A stretch of DNA of 64,000 bases, from the NCBI RefSeq assembly GCF_028369105.1, contig NZ_JAQNDO010000001.1:7596501-7660500 (forward strand), written 5' to 3'. The DNA is from Polyangium mundeleinium (lineage in GTDB: Bacteria > Myxococcota_A > Polyangia > Polyangiales > Polyangiaceae). The notes beneath the pieces were generated by a model that ran no database searches, was not told where the DNA came from, and saw only the letters and a list, made by a program, of their open reading frames with translations. Every line of letters starts with the position of its first letter. The stretch's first letter is position 1. The position numbers and the translations under genes were made by a program. Below, piece after piece: positions 15,961 through 25,300 of this stretch.

Positions 15961-17373
15961 CTACCTCTTCCTGGGCCGCGGCAGATCGTACTCTTCGAGC
16001 CGGGACACGAGCGTCCGCCGCGAGATCCCCAGCATCTCGGCCGCGCGTGTCTGGTTGTGGGCGCACTTCTCCAGCGCGTCGAGGATCCGCTGCCGCTCGT
16101 CGAGCCGCTTCTGCGCCTCGTGCACGTCGACCTCCGAGATCGGCTGCGTCGCCGTCGACACCACGGTGGCCGGCGCCCCGGCCTGCGCGGGCGGCGGCCC
16201 CGACGAGCGCGCGATCCGCGGCGGCAGATGCTCCGGCAGCACGGTATCCCCGGCGCAGAGCACCGCGGCCCGCTCCATCGCGTTCTTCAGCTCGCGCACG
16301 TTGCCCGGAAATGCGTGCTGTTCGAGCAGCTCCCGCGCCTCCTTCGCGATGGACGGCGTGCCCTTGCGCTCGAGCTTCTTCCACGCGTCTTCGAGAAAAA
16401 ACGCGGCGAGCTTCCCGAGCTCCGCCTTCCGCTCGCGCAGCGGCGGCACGACGAACGTGATCCCGTTCAGCCGGTAGAAGAGGTCCTGCCGGAACGCCCC
16501 GCGCAGGGCCTCGGCCTCCAGATCCCGGTTCGTGGCGGCGATGAACCGCACGTCCACGGGCTTGGGCGCGACCGCGCCGATCCGCAGCACCGCGCGATCT
16601 TCGAGCACGCGCAGGAGCTTGACCTGCACCGACGGCGAGAGCTCGCCGATCTCGTCGAGCAGCACGGTCCCCCCATCGGCGGCTTCGAAAAGCCCCTTCT
16701 TGTCCTCGGTCGCGCCGGTGAACGAGCCCTTCTTGTGCCCGAACAGCTCGCTCTCCAGCAACGTCTCGCTGAGCGCGGCGCAGTGCACGGCCACGAACGG
16801 CTTGGCCCGCCGCGGCGAGGCCTCGTGGATGGCCCGCGCGAGGATCTCCTTCCCCACGCCCGTCTCCCCGAGCAGAAGCACGTTGAACGGGGATCCCGCG
16901 GCCCTGCGCGCCTCCTCGTGCAGCGCGCGCATCCCGGGATCCTCCACGATCATGCGCCCCGCGCCGCCCCTCCGCGCCTCCTCGGCCGCCTTCGGCCCTT
17001 CCTCGTGCCGCGCGCGCCGGACGACGGCGATGACCGAGCCGAGCACGATACAATCCCCGAGCTCGACATCAAACGTCTCGCCCGGCGCGCGATGCACCCG
17101 GCGTGTCTCGACGGCGCTGCCTTTGTCCTCGCTCGTGCGCACGAACGTCCCGTTCGCGCTGCCCTTGTCCTCGATGCGAAGCACGGGCCCGACGTGGAGC
17201 ACGGCGTGCCGGCGCGAGACGGACGCATCGTCGATGCGCACGTCGTTGCCCTCGCCGCGCCCGATGGTGACGCTGCCCGCAGCCGGCAGAACGGTGGCCG
17301 CACCCTCGTCTCCCGCGGCGTACACCACGAGTTCGAGTGCCCCTCGTTGCTCCTCCCGATCCGCCTGACCCAT
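15961..17373 (-). CDS. FHA-domain sigma-54-dependent transcriptional activator
   Basis: A 470-residue enhancer-binding protein. An N-terminal FHA domain (about residues 15-130; SVTIGRGEGNDVRIDDASVSRRH, then GSANGTFV) binds phospho-Thr and links it to Ser/Thr kinases. The AAA+ domain (about 145-375) has Walker A GETGVGKE, the sigma-54 contact loop as FGHKKGSFTGA, Walker B GGTVLLDEIGEL and the sensor ATNRDLE. A Fis-type helix-turn-helix ends the protein (NQTRAAEMLGISRRTLVSRLEEY). The contact loop reads GSFTGA rather than GAFTGA, a change found in other FHA-type activators. Start ATG 17373 (MGQADREEQRG) gives a complete FHA domain; ATG 17517 is an alternative. The Cys-rich gene follows after 12 bp and is a likely target or partner. 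Confidence 0.9.
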   Translation of the reverse strand: MGQADREEQRGALELVVYAAGDEGAATVLPAAGSVTIGRGEGNDVRIDDASVSRRHAVLHVGPVLRIEDKGSANGTFVRTSEDKGSAVETRRVHRAPGETFDVELGDCIVLGSVIAVVRRARHEEGPKAAEEARRGGAGRMIVEDPGMRALHEEARRAAGSPFNVLLLGETGVGKEILARAIHEASPRRAKPFVAVHCAALSETLLESELFGHKKGSFTGATEDKKGLFEAADGGTVLLDEIGELSPSVQVKLLRVLEDRAVLRIGAVAPKPVDVRFIAATNRDLEAEALRGAFRQDLFYRLNGITFVVPPLRERKAELGKLAAFFLEDAWKKLERKGTPSIAKEARELLEQHAFPGNVRELKNAMERAAVLCAGDTVLPEHLPPRIARSSGPPPAQAGAPATVVSTATQPISEVDVHEAQKRLDERQRILDALEKCAHNQTRAAEMLGISRRTLVSRLEEYDLPRPRKR

Positions 17374-17830
17374 CCTGTCGTGATCTCCGAGGTCGAGGGT
17401 ACGGGAAAACGAAGGCCGGAGGAAGCGATGCGTCAGGGGGGGTGCGGACGGGCCCGCTCCCGAGTCCAGACCATGCGCCCTCGCGTGTCGCATGTCCTCT
17501 TCGGAGAAGCGATTCATCCGAAGCCACCGGGCTTGACAATGGGGTTGTGCCGTTTCGGTCGGACGGCGCGCGGCGAATCTCCCGCTCCGCAGCCCGTCGG
17601 GCACCTCGATGCTCCCCTCGTTCCGCTGTCTTGTCCATGTTTGGACGTTCCCGACTGAGGTCCTGCGCAGGATGGCACCGACGAGGCGGGTTGAAGAGGT
17701 CCCCACGCAAGCGCCGCGGGCGTGGGTGAAGGCTCTGGCCTCCATCGAAGAAAGCATGGTAGGAAACCAACCCCGCGATGGAGGTATCCCTCGATCGTGT
17801 TGATGATTCCTCCCAGCACCGAGGCGCTGC
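17374..17830. other. Divergent intergenic region, 457 bp
   Basis: No convincing gene. It separates the FHA activator from the DUF262 cassette and must hold promoters for both. I see an isolated TTGACA at 17533-17538 without a good -10 and a 5-bp dyad GTCCA-TGTT-TGGAC at 17633-17646. There is no clear sigma-54 site (GG-N10-GC) on either strand. The small forward frame inside it (17609-17803) has poor composition. Confidence 0.5.
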
Positions 17831-19108
17831 ATGGCTCGCGTGAATCCCCCCGAAGAAGACAAGATCATTGAAGAGCACGAGGAGAACCAGGCGACCGGCG
17901 TCGAGGCGGAGGACGAGGGCGCAGGTTCCGCGAAACCCTACGATCCCACCAAGATCCGGGTCGATCCCAAGACGTTCTCGCTGCGCCAGATCTGCGACAT
18001 GATCGACGATGGGGATCTCGACCTCGCGCCGGACTTCCAGCGAAATAAGGTCTGGAAGGCCCGGGAGAAGAGCCGTCTCATTGAATCAATTCTTTTGCGC
18101 ATCCCTCTACCCGCCTTTTACTTCTCGGCGGACGGGGATGGTCGCTTGCGCGTCGTCGACGGCCTTCAGCGGCTCTCCACCGTCTACGATTTCGTGCGGG
18201 GTGGGGAGGATAAGAAGGGCGCGTTTGCCCTCAAGGATCTCGAGTACCTCGAAGAGGGCGTCGTCGATGCTCGTTTCGACGACCTGGACGCCAACTGGAA
18301 GCGCCGCATCCAGCAGACACAGATCAACGTCAACGTCATCGATCCGCAGACCCCGAGCCAGGTCAAATTCGACATCTTCAAGCGTCTCAACACGGGCGGC
18401 ACACCCCTCAAAGCCCAGGAGATCCGCCACTGCATGAGCCAGCCGCGCTCGCGCGATTTCTTGAAGGCGTGTACGGGTGGCTATCGTTACCTGCGCGATA
18501 ACGGCATGCTCCCGTTCGAAGAGTACAAGGCGTTGGGTGGTGTGCTCCCCAAGAAGGTCTACGAGAAAGCCAACGACGCCTCCGTGGCCTTCGGCGAGGC
18601 TACGGATTGGGCATTATCGAATCACCTTCGGATGGCGGATCGTGAGGCCATCCTGCGCTTCTGCGCTTTCCGCCTCATCCGGGACGACCTGGACCAGTAC
18701 GGCGAAAGCAACTCGATGGACGATTTTCTTACCGGAACAACCGAACGGCTCGACGATAAAAATCAAATCACCGACAAGGATCTCCTCGAACTCGCCGTCG
18801 ATCTCGAGCACGCCATGAGGGTCGCACAGAAACTCTTTGGCGACCGTGCCTTTCGAAAGTGGCGCCTCAGCGAAGAGGGCAAGAACCCCATCAACCGTCC
18901 TCTCTTCGAGAGCTGGGCTGTCGTCCTCGCCGACTCCACCTGGGAGGAGCTCGAGCCGCGGCAAGCGTCGATCGTGAAGGCCGCTCGAAAGAAAATGACC
19001 GGCGACGCTAGATACATCGACGCCATCAGCGCCGCCACCGGTGACCCTGCGAAGGTCAAGCTAAGGTTCGAGGCCGCACGGAAGATCGTCAAAGAGGCGA
19101 AGCCGTGA
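17831..19108 (+). CDS. DUF262 (GmrSD N-terminal-like) protein, first gene of a three-gene cassette
   Basis: A 425-residue soluble protein. After an acidic N-terminus it carries a DUF262 domain: FSLRQICDMIDDGDLDLAPD, FQRNKVWKAREKSRLIESIL, then RVVDGLQRLSTVYDFV, corresponding to the DGQQR motif of the ParB/Srx-like nucleotide-binding fold in GmrS, and FKRLNTGGTPLKAQEIRHC, another family hallmark. The remainder is helical, with no HNH or DUF1524 (GmrD) nuclease motif that I can see. DUF262 proteins include modification-dependent restriction enzymes and other antiphage proteins. The stop overlaps the next gene's GTG by 4 bp. Codon use is visibly more A/T-rich than in flanking genes, which suggests acquisition by transfer. 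Defence is an inference from family and context. Confidence 0.85.
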   Translation: MARVNPPEEDKIIEEHEENQATGVEAEDEGAGSAKPYDPTKIRVDPKTFSLRQICDMIDDGDLDLAPDFQRNKVWKAREKSRLIESILLRIPLPAFYFSADGDGRLRVVDGLQRLSTVYDFVRGGEDKKGAFALKDLEYLEEGVVDARFDDLDANWKRRIQQTQINVNVIDPQTPSQVKFDIFKRLNTGGTPLKAQEIRHCMSQPRSRDFLKACTGGYRYLRDNGMLPFEEYKALGGVLPKKVYEKANDASVAFGEATDWALSNHLRMADREAILRFCAFRLIRDDLDQYGESNSMDDFLTGTTERLDDKNQITDKDLLELAVDLEHAMRVAQKLFGDRAFRKWRLSEEGKNPINRPLFESWAVVLADSTWEELEPRQASIVKAARKKMTGDARYIDAISAATGDPAKVKLRFEAARKIVKEAKP

Positions 19109-20199
19109 TCTCGCACCTGCGAATCCAGCACTTCAAGTGCTTCCAGGACGAGAGCATCGAACTCCGCCCCCTGACCGTGATCGCAGGTGCAAATGGAGTC
19201 GGCAAGAGCTCGCTGCTTCAAAGCCTCCTGCTCGCCCAGCAGGCCCTCGAAACACCAGCCGATCACGTCCGGCTGAACGGCCCTTTTTTCCTCAACCTGG
19301 GTACGACGTTCGATGTCCTCTGCCAGACGAGCGAAGCGCGGACCAGCGTCGACATCGAGCTTTCGCTCGACGATGGCAGCACGCACGTCTTCCAGCTCGA
19401 GGAGCGCAAGAATGAGCCCTTCGTCCTGCACATCACGAAGCGCCCCTCCAGTCTTACCCCCATGGACCTCACGTACCTCGACGCCGAGCGCATGGGGCCG
19501 CGGGACACGCTGGAGATGGACCCTACGGCAAGCAACGTGCGCAACGTCGGCGTGCGTGGCGAGTTCACCGCTCAGGTCCTCGCCGAGCTCGATCTGACGC
19601 GCGTCCGCGAAGAGCTACGCCACCCCCGCACGGCCGGGGTAGGTGTCCAGCTCGGCAAGCAGGTCGAGCTATGGCTGAGCGACATCACGCCGGGGATCGA
19701 GCTCCGGGCGACCACCTTTCCGGGCACGAACATCAGCGCCATCCGCCTCAAGCGCGGCGGGCTCATGACCGAGTGGCTCCGCCCGCCGAACATCGGATTC
19801 GGCGTGAGCTACGCCCTCCCGGTCATCGTCAGTGGCCTGCTCGCCCGACCGGGCGCGCTTTTCCTCGTCGAGAATCCAGAGGCCCATTTGCACCCTGCGG
19901 GTCAATCTCGCATGGGCCGGTTCCTCGGCATGCTCGCAGCGGCGGGCGTCCAGGTGTTGGTCGAGACGCATAGCGATCACGTCCTGAATGGCATCCTTCT
20001 CGCGACCGTCGACACCAGCCACCCCCTGCGCCACGATCAGGTTCTGATCCAGTACTTCCACGGATACGACGGGAAGAGGCAGCGCGCCGAGGCGATCACG
20101 GTGAACGCCCGCGGCGGGCTCTCGGTATGGCCGGCAGGTTTTTTCGACCAAAGCGAGAAAGACATGGCCGCCATTCTGGAGGCGCGTCGCCGTGGCTGA
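19105..20199 (+). CDS. AAA/SMC-like ATPase (AAA15/AAA21, DUF3696 type)
   Basis: A 364-residue ATPase of the ABC/SMC/OLD class. The N-terminus reads LRIQHFKCFQDESIELRPLTVIAG, with Walker A GANGVGKSSLL at about residues 28-38. The second half has the Q-loop-to-signature region and a Walker B-like FLVENPEAHLHPAGQSRMG, typical of the EEPExHLHP box in this family, then VLVETHSDHVLNGI with the switch His. The C-terminal strands (VNARGGLSVWPAGFFDQSEKD) match the DUF3696 ending common to defence-associated ATPases. No Toprim nuclease domain is visible, unlike OLD or GajA. The start is GTG 19105, overlapping the upstream stop as GTGA; the next gene starts inside its last codons (8-bp overlap). Such ATPases usually sense or drive an effector; here the effector could be the third protein. 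Confidence 0.87.
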   Translation: MISHLRIQHFKCFQDESIELRPLTVIAGANGVGKSSLLQSLLLAQQALETPADHVRLNGPFFLNLGTTFDVLCQTSEARTSVDIELSLDDGSTHVFQLEERKNEPFVLHITKRPSSLTPMDLTYLDAERMGPRDTLEMDPTASNVRNVGVRGEFTAQVLAELDLTRVREELRHPRTAGVGVQLGKQVELWLSDITPGIELRATTFPGTNISAIRLKRGGLMTEWLRPPNIGFGVSYALPVIVSGLLARPGALFLVENPEAHLHPAGQSRMGRFLGMLAAAGVQVLVETHSDHVLNGILLATVDTSHPLRHDQVLIQYFHGYDGKRQRAEAITVNARGGLSVWPAGFFDQSEKDMAAILEARRRG

Positions 20200-21172
20200 G
20201 ACGTTGCCCCGCTTCTTCGTCGAGGAGGCGAGCTTCCGACTCGACGCCCCTCCACCCGTCGACACCCTGGAGGAACGACTCCAGGACTTCATCGCGCTCA
20301 TCGAGGCGTGCCGCAACAAGGGAGAGCCGATCGTCCTCCCGAAGGATCTTTACGAGATCGAGATCGCTCCCGGGTTACCGCTTTACGATTTTCTTTTTCG
20401 CCCCTCGACCGAGCTGAAGGTCGAGCATCTCCTCCTACGGGCTCTCCAGGTCGCGCTCAATCGGTGTGTGGAATGGACTCCACCGACAGGTATCGCTCCG
20501 ATCGAGGTCACGACCGTCGACCTCGTTCATGCGCTCCTCGACAAGGGACACGGCGCCGCATGTCTCTGTCTCGGGCTGCGTTCGGATCCATTGGGCCTCT
20601 CGAAGGTGCGAGCAGGCGACGACGCGCCAACGATGCATTTCCTCACCACCCGCGAGATGCTTCCCGGTTTCTACCGCTCGCTCTTCGAACTGGAAGACCT
20701 GGACAAGGACGCCTACATGGCCAACGCTGCCCACGCCTTCCCCGACATCGCATTCGCCCCCGGTTTGAGCGCGCAATTCTCACGCTTCACCACCAGCTAT
20801 CGCGACGTGCGCCCCGAGGTGACGCAGCACCTCGCTGTGCTCAACGACCATTTCCAGGCGATCTACCAGCAGGCGGACCACCAGCCCGACAAAACGCAGA
20901 AGCTCCTGAACAGCAGCCATCACGTCGACGCCAGCCGGGAAAGCGATCTGACTCGCCACAACAGAAAGGCCATGCGCGAGCGTGACGTGAGCGTGGACCA
21001 TGTCCTCGTGGCCGGGAGCAAGGTCCCCGTTGGCATCGGTCGTCCGGTGCGCTGCGAATGGCATACGAAGATCAAACCGACGACCGACCGCATTCACTTT
21101 CATCCCGGCGATAAGGACGTGGCCGGAGGGCGGCTTTTCGTCGGCATTTTTCATGCCCACCTGCAGACATGA
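20192..21172 (+). CDS. Unknown protein, third gene of the DUF262-ATPase cassette
   Basis: A 326-residue soluble protein starting at GTG 20192 within the end of the ATPase gene. I do not recognise it. The N-terminal half contains ERLQDFIALIEACRNKG and EHLLLRALQVALNRCVEWT; the middle is helical. The C-terminal 50 residues are rich in His and basic residues: VRCEWHTKIKPTTDRIHFHPGD and GGRLFVGIFHAHLQT at the very end. The HFH and HAH motifs next to an Arg/Lys strand pattern could be a nuclease-like active site, but that is speculation. Tight coupling to the ATPase says the two act together. Codon use is A/T-richer than the window average, as in its two partners. Confidence 0.8.
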   Translation: MAETLPRFFVEEASFRLDAPPPVDTLEERLQDFIALIEACRNKGEPIVLPKDLYEIEIAPGLPLYDFLFRPSTELKVEHLLLRALQVALNRCVEWTPPTGIAPIEVTTVDLVHALLDKGHGAACLCLGLRSDPLGLSKVRAGDDAPTMHFLTTREMLPGFYRSLFELEDLDKDAYMANAAHAFPDIAFAPGLSAQFSRFTTSYRDVRPEVTQHLAVLNDHFQAIYQQADHQPDKTQKLLNSSHHVDASRESDLTRHNRKAMRERDVSVDHVLVAGSKVPVGIGRPVRCEWHTKIKPTTDRIHFHPGDKDVAGGRLFVGIFHAHLQT

Positions 21173-21244
21173 GCAGGAACGGTCGCCCACGCCCGCTCTT
21201 CACCACCGCCACCACCGCCCCTTCCCTCCCCCCCCTCGCCTTTC

Positions 21245-21390
21245 GTAAACCATCTCTGCTTTCCCTCCCCGCCATTCGCTCCCCATCAGAACCCCTTCTC
21301 ACCTCCCCTTCCCTCGACCGTCCTCGTTTGTAAACCATCTTTCATCCCTGCCTCCCTCCTGCGTCCCATCTTGTAAACCATCTTTCATCC
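21245..21390 (+). repeat. Three copies of a GTAAACCATCTTTCATCC-like repeat
   Basis: Copies begin at 21245 (GTAAACCATCTCTGCTTTCC), 21330 (GTAAACCATCTTTCATCC) and 21373 (identical over 18 bp to the second). They are separated by C/T-rich stretches of unequal length, 85 and 43 bp start to start. They are neither evenly spaced nor palindromic, so this is not a CRISPR array. Confidence 0.6.
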
Positions 21391-21477
21391 TCCTTCCCTC
21401 CACCGTCCCTCTCCTCAAATCCTGTTCTGAACGTGCCTTCCCTCACCCGAACCCCTTGTGCCCCCGACGAGGCACCA

Positions 21478-21491
21478 TGTACAGTCCCCCA
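21478..21491 (+). promoter_or_regulatory. Promoter-like element TGTACAGTCCCCCA
   Basis: This 14-mer lies 49 bp before the ATG at 21527 and matches 13 of 14 bases of an element at 57116, which lies 45 bp before another start. TACAGT could be a -10 hexamer, with TTGTGC 18 bp upstream as a weak -35. Confidence 0.35.
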
Positions 21492-21526
21492 CACTTCATC
21501 GCTCAAATTTCACCGGAGCCCCCTTC

Positions 21527-22291
21527 ATGGCCGACCCTGATCTCCAAAAAGCCTACGAAAAGCACCTGCATGCGGCGAAGGCCCTCCCCGCCTCCGAGGT
21601 CCTCCCCTATCGCCTCGACCCGGATCTCGCCCTCGTGAACATCACGACCGGCATCAAGGTCGTCCGCGATCACCAGGCCTTGATCCCCGCCCACTTGCCC
21701 CATATCGACCTCGCCTCCCTGCTCGCCCTCCCCGAGCTCGCCCTGGCCACGAAGTACGCCGCCCTCGCGGCCGAACAAGAGGCGCCGAGCGAATCGCTCG
21801 TCCAGGCGAAGCTTTCCCTTGCGCGCGACCTGCGCGGAAAACTCCTGTCCGTCGCCAAGGGCCTCGCCGAGAATGGGATCGTCCCCCAGGCCGAGGTCGA
21901 CGCCATCGCCGCCGGGCGCGGCCTGCGCGATCGTGCCGAGGATTGCGTTTCCCTCGCCTCCCTCTTCCGCAAACACGCCGCGGCCATCAGCGGCAAACAG
22001 CCCATCACCGACGCGCAAATCAACGAGACCGCCGAGGTCGGCTCCTGGCTCGTCGCGAACCTGCGGCCGGCGGACGCCCCGCCCAAACCCTCGACGGGCC
22101 CGACCGAGGCCGTGGAGCTCCGGAACCGGTTCGCGACCTTGCTCGTACGCGCCCACGCGCGCCTTCAGGTTGTCGCCCATTATTTCCACGAGGAGGATTG
22201 GGAAGAACACGCGCCCGCCCTCGGCTCCAGGCGGGTCAAGCGGCAAAGCGGCGATACGAAAGAGAACACGGCCACGCCGCAGGCAGGTTGA
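21527..22291 (+). CDS. Helical hypothetical protein
   Basis: A 254-residue soluble protein of mostly alpha-helical character. It starts at ATG 21527 (MADPDLQKAYEKHLHAAKALP); the frame is open further upstream but the promoter-like element lies there. Segments such as LRGKLLSVAKGLAENGIV, RAEDCVSLASLFRKHAAAI and VELRNRFATLLVRAHARLQVVAHYF suggest a helical bundle, followed by a short charged tail. No signal peptide, enzyme motif or membrane segment is visible. Length and style resemble uncharacterised helical proteins repeatedly found in large myxobacterial genomes; the shorter protein at 63071 is of the same general kind, but I cannot show homology. Strong third-position G/C bias supports a real gene. 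Confidence 0.78.
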   Translation: MADPDLQKAYEKHLHAAKALPASEVLPYRLDPDLALVNITTGIKVVRDHQALIPAHLPHIDLASLLALPELALATKYAALAAEQEAPSESLVQAKLSLARDLRGKLLSVAKGLAENGIVPQAEVDAIAAGRGLRDRAEDCVSLASLFRKHAAAISGKQPITDAQINETAEVGSWLVANLRPADAPPKPSTGPTEAVELRNRFATLLVRAHARLQVVAHYFHEEDWEEHAPALGSRRVKRQSGDTKENTATPQAG

Positions 22292-22341
22292 CGCGACGCG
22301 TAGGCGGCAGGACGGCGGCCGCGGCTTCCTCATTCGGAAAT

Positions 22342-22371
22342 GGATGGTACACGCAAAAACGTGTACATCCA
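22342..22371. promoter_or_regulatory. Strong inverted repeat in the leader of the BRCT gene
   Basis: GTACACG (22347-22353) and CGTGTAC (22360-22366) are perfect inverted repeats around CAAAAA, extended by TGGAT and ATCCA arms with one bulged G. The element ends 7 bp before the ATG at 22378, so it could be a repressor operator or an mRNA hairpin covering the ribosome site; the A-rich loop favours a hairpin. Confidence 0.55.
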
Positions 22372-22377
22372 TAACCG

Positions 22378-25300
22378 ATGTCCCTCGACGTACGCGACAA
22401 GACCGTGGTCCTCACCGGCACCTTCTCGAAGTTGAAGCGCGCCGAGGCAGAGAAGAAGCTCGCGGCGCTCGGCGCCAAGATCGGCGGCAGCGTCGGCAAA
22501 TCCACGCACATTCTCTTCGCGGGCGAGAAGGCCGGCAGCAAAATCGACGCGGCCGGTCGCCTCGGGATCACCGTCCTCGGCGAGGACGAGCTGATGGCGC
22601 TCCTCGCCGGGACAAGCAAAAAACCGGCAAAGGCACGCGCAGCGTCGTCGGCGTTCGCGGCGCTCGATCCGAAGGCGCCCGGGCCCTCGCTCGCCGCCGC
22701 GATCGAGGCGCTGCCGTGGGACGATTTCGAGGCCGACCGCGACCTGCCGGCGCTGCGCGAGGTCTTGTACGCCCACGAGGCCGCGCACGGGATCACGGCG
22801 GCCCACCGGGCCGCGACGGCGCGCATCCGGCCGCAGGCGACGCTGGGGCACGCGCACGGGCACGATGTCGAGGTCAGCGAGTGCGAGCTCTCGCCCGACG
22901 GGCGTTTCCTCGCCACCGGCTCGTGGGTCGGCGACGATTACGATCACGGCGGCGTCTTGCAGATCTGGGACGTGCGCGCCGGGCGCTGCGTGAACATGTT
23001 GCGCGTGCGCGGCGGTGTCGGTTGGCCCGACTACGGCGGATGTCTTCAATGGCGACCCGACGGCAAGCGCGTCGGCCTCGCGTTCGACACGAATGGCGTC
23101 GGCAGCTTCGACCCGTTCGGCAAGTCCGGCGAGCCCGATTCGTGCGCCTACGTGACCGACGGATGGAACCGGCCGCCGTCGTGGGGGTGGTCGTCGAACA
23201 ACCGTGATGTGTACATCGCCTGCTGGGGCCCGAATCTGGCGCTCGGGGCGATCGTGCCGCTGGTCGGCCGGCGGCCGCAGCCGCGCTGGTGCGAATCGAT
23301 CGGCCGCGCGGCCCCGAACGATCCGAACTCCGAGCCGCGACTTCAGCCGATGAGCGGCCTCGATTGGTCGCACCCCGATCGCATCGTCGGCTACAGCGGG
23401 CGGTCGCAGCTTTTTGCGCTCGACGCGAAGACCGGGAAGATCTTGTGGGAGCAAAAGGCGCACCCGCCCGTCTCGTTCTCGCCCGACGGCAGCGAATTCG
23501 CGATGCACCCGGCTGGCATCGTCTATTACGACGCGCGCACGGGATTGCCGAACGGGAAGGTGCCGATGCACGTGGGCGCCGCGTCGCTGATCTATTCACG
23601 CGACGGCGCGCGGCTCGCGGCGCTCGTGCAACCGGAGAACGAATGGGGCGCGGCGCCGGGGATCTTCCTTTACGATCGCGGCACGTATCGCTACAGCCCC
23701 GATCTGCCGGCGCCCGGGACCGATGAGACGTATGGCTTTTCGTGGCGCCCCGACGGCCGCGCGGCGGCGATCTCGGCGGCGGGGCGCCTGCAGGTGTGGG
23801 AGCTCGGCGAGACGCCGGTGCGCGTGCTCGATATCGCCGAGCCGAGCGGCGGGGTGTCCTACGGGGACGGCGTGCTCGTCAGCCTCACGACGAAAGGGCT
23901 GGCCTTCTTGCAGGAGCGCGACGGGGCGGAGATCGGTCGGTTCCGCCCGGCGGTCGAGGCCAGCGGCGAGAGCCCGCTTTCACTTGACGGCGACGATTTC
24001 GGTTCGACCTGGGATTGGAACCCGGCCTTCCCGCTCGACGGCGAGCGGGTGGCCGCGGCGCTCCCCGAAGGCGTGGTGATCGGGCCGCTCGACGCAAGCG
24101 CCACCGTGGCCGAGGTCGACGCCAAGATCACGTGGATCGTCAATCGCAAATGGGCGTGGCCGTGGCGCTGGGGCGAGGCGAAGGTGTGGCCGGACGCGGC
24201 GGCGGCGGCGGCCGATCCCGCGGCGCCGGCGTCGTTCAAGCGCAAGTTCGGCAAGAAGGGCAAGGTGCCCGCGCGGACGCCGAAGGCGAAATGGCCGATG
24301 GAAGGGGGCTCCCTCGACGACATCGCGGCGCTGGTCGAGGAGGCCGTCAAGAAGTTCGAAAACCCCCATTTCGAATCTGAATATCGGCGAACCTTGGCCG
24401 AGCGGACGATGGCGCTCGGCCTGTTCGACCGCGCCGCGGCGGCGCTCGACGGCACGGGCGGCTGGTCGGCCTGGAAAAACCCGTGGCACGCGGCCTGCGC
24501 CCGCGCCGAGGCCGTGGTGGCCGCGCTCGCGTGGCGCAAGGGCCCGCCGCTGACCGACGCGCAGACGGCCGCGTTGCGCCGCTGGCTCGGCGAGGCCGAG
24601 AAGCTCTTGACGAAAAAGGAGGCCAAGCAGCAGAACCCATTGCCGGCGCGGGCGATGATGGGCGCGGGCTGGGTGCTGCTCGGCGAGACGGCCCGCGGCG
24701 AGAAGCTCCTTTCGTTGGCCATCGCCACGGTCGATCCCGAGGACAACCCGGGCGAGAATCGCCGCGTGGTCGCCGAAGCGCTCTGCGCGGTCGGACGGAT
24801 CCGCGAGGCCATCGACATGATCGCCGGCTGCGAAGAAAAACCGTCGTGGACCGAGACGAGGCCCGCCTTCTCGGCCATCTGCCCGCGCGCGTCGGCGGAG
24901 GAGCTATCGCACCTCGTTTCGCGAATGAAAGCGCGCGACGCGCACAACGAATTCGAGCTGCTCGACCGCGGGCTCTCGCGGCTCCTCGCGCTGAAGGCGT
25001 GGGACGCGGCGGTCGCGTGGATCGACGAATTCGACGGGCTCTCGACCACCCGGGCGAGCCTCCGTCTCGTCACGGAAATGGTTGCCGCCGGCGAGGCGGC
25101 GCGCGCCGAAGCGGCGATCGCCAAGCAGCTCGTGCCGAAATACGCGAGCTGCGCGGAGTTCTTGCTGGGGCTCGCGCGCGTGGCGCCGGAGCGGGCCGGC
25201 AAGCACCTCCCGACGATCGCCAAGGCGGCGCCGAAGCTACGCGAGCAATGGAACCGCGACTTTTTGCGTCACCTCGCCGCCGCCGCGACGACGCTCGGGC

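Larger units (their letters stand above)
21173..21526. other. Pyrimidine-rich intergenic spacer, 354 bp
   Basis: No gene. The top strand is almost entirely C and T from about 21180 to 21470, a marked compositional skew, with GTAAACCATC repeats embedded in it (listed separately) and a promoter-like element near 21478. It follows directly on the DUF262 cassette. Confidence 0.6.

Noticed and set aside
17520..17560. Sigma-54 promoter upstream of the FHA activator
   Set aside because: GGCAC followed by TTG occurs on the minus strand but the GG to GC spacing is off by two bases.
15121..17658. An 845-codon plus-strand frame
   Set aside because: Antisense to the FHA-sigma54 activator; no domain signals.
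21245..21390. CRISPR or attachment-site interpretation of the GTAAACCATC repeats
   Set aside because: Only three copies, unequal spacing, no integrase or cas gene nearby.
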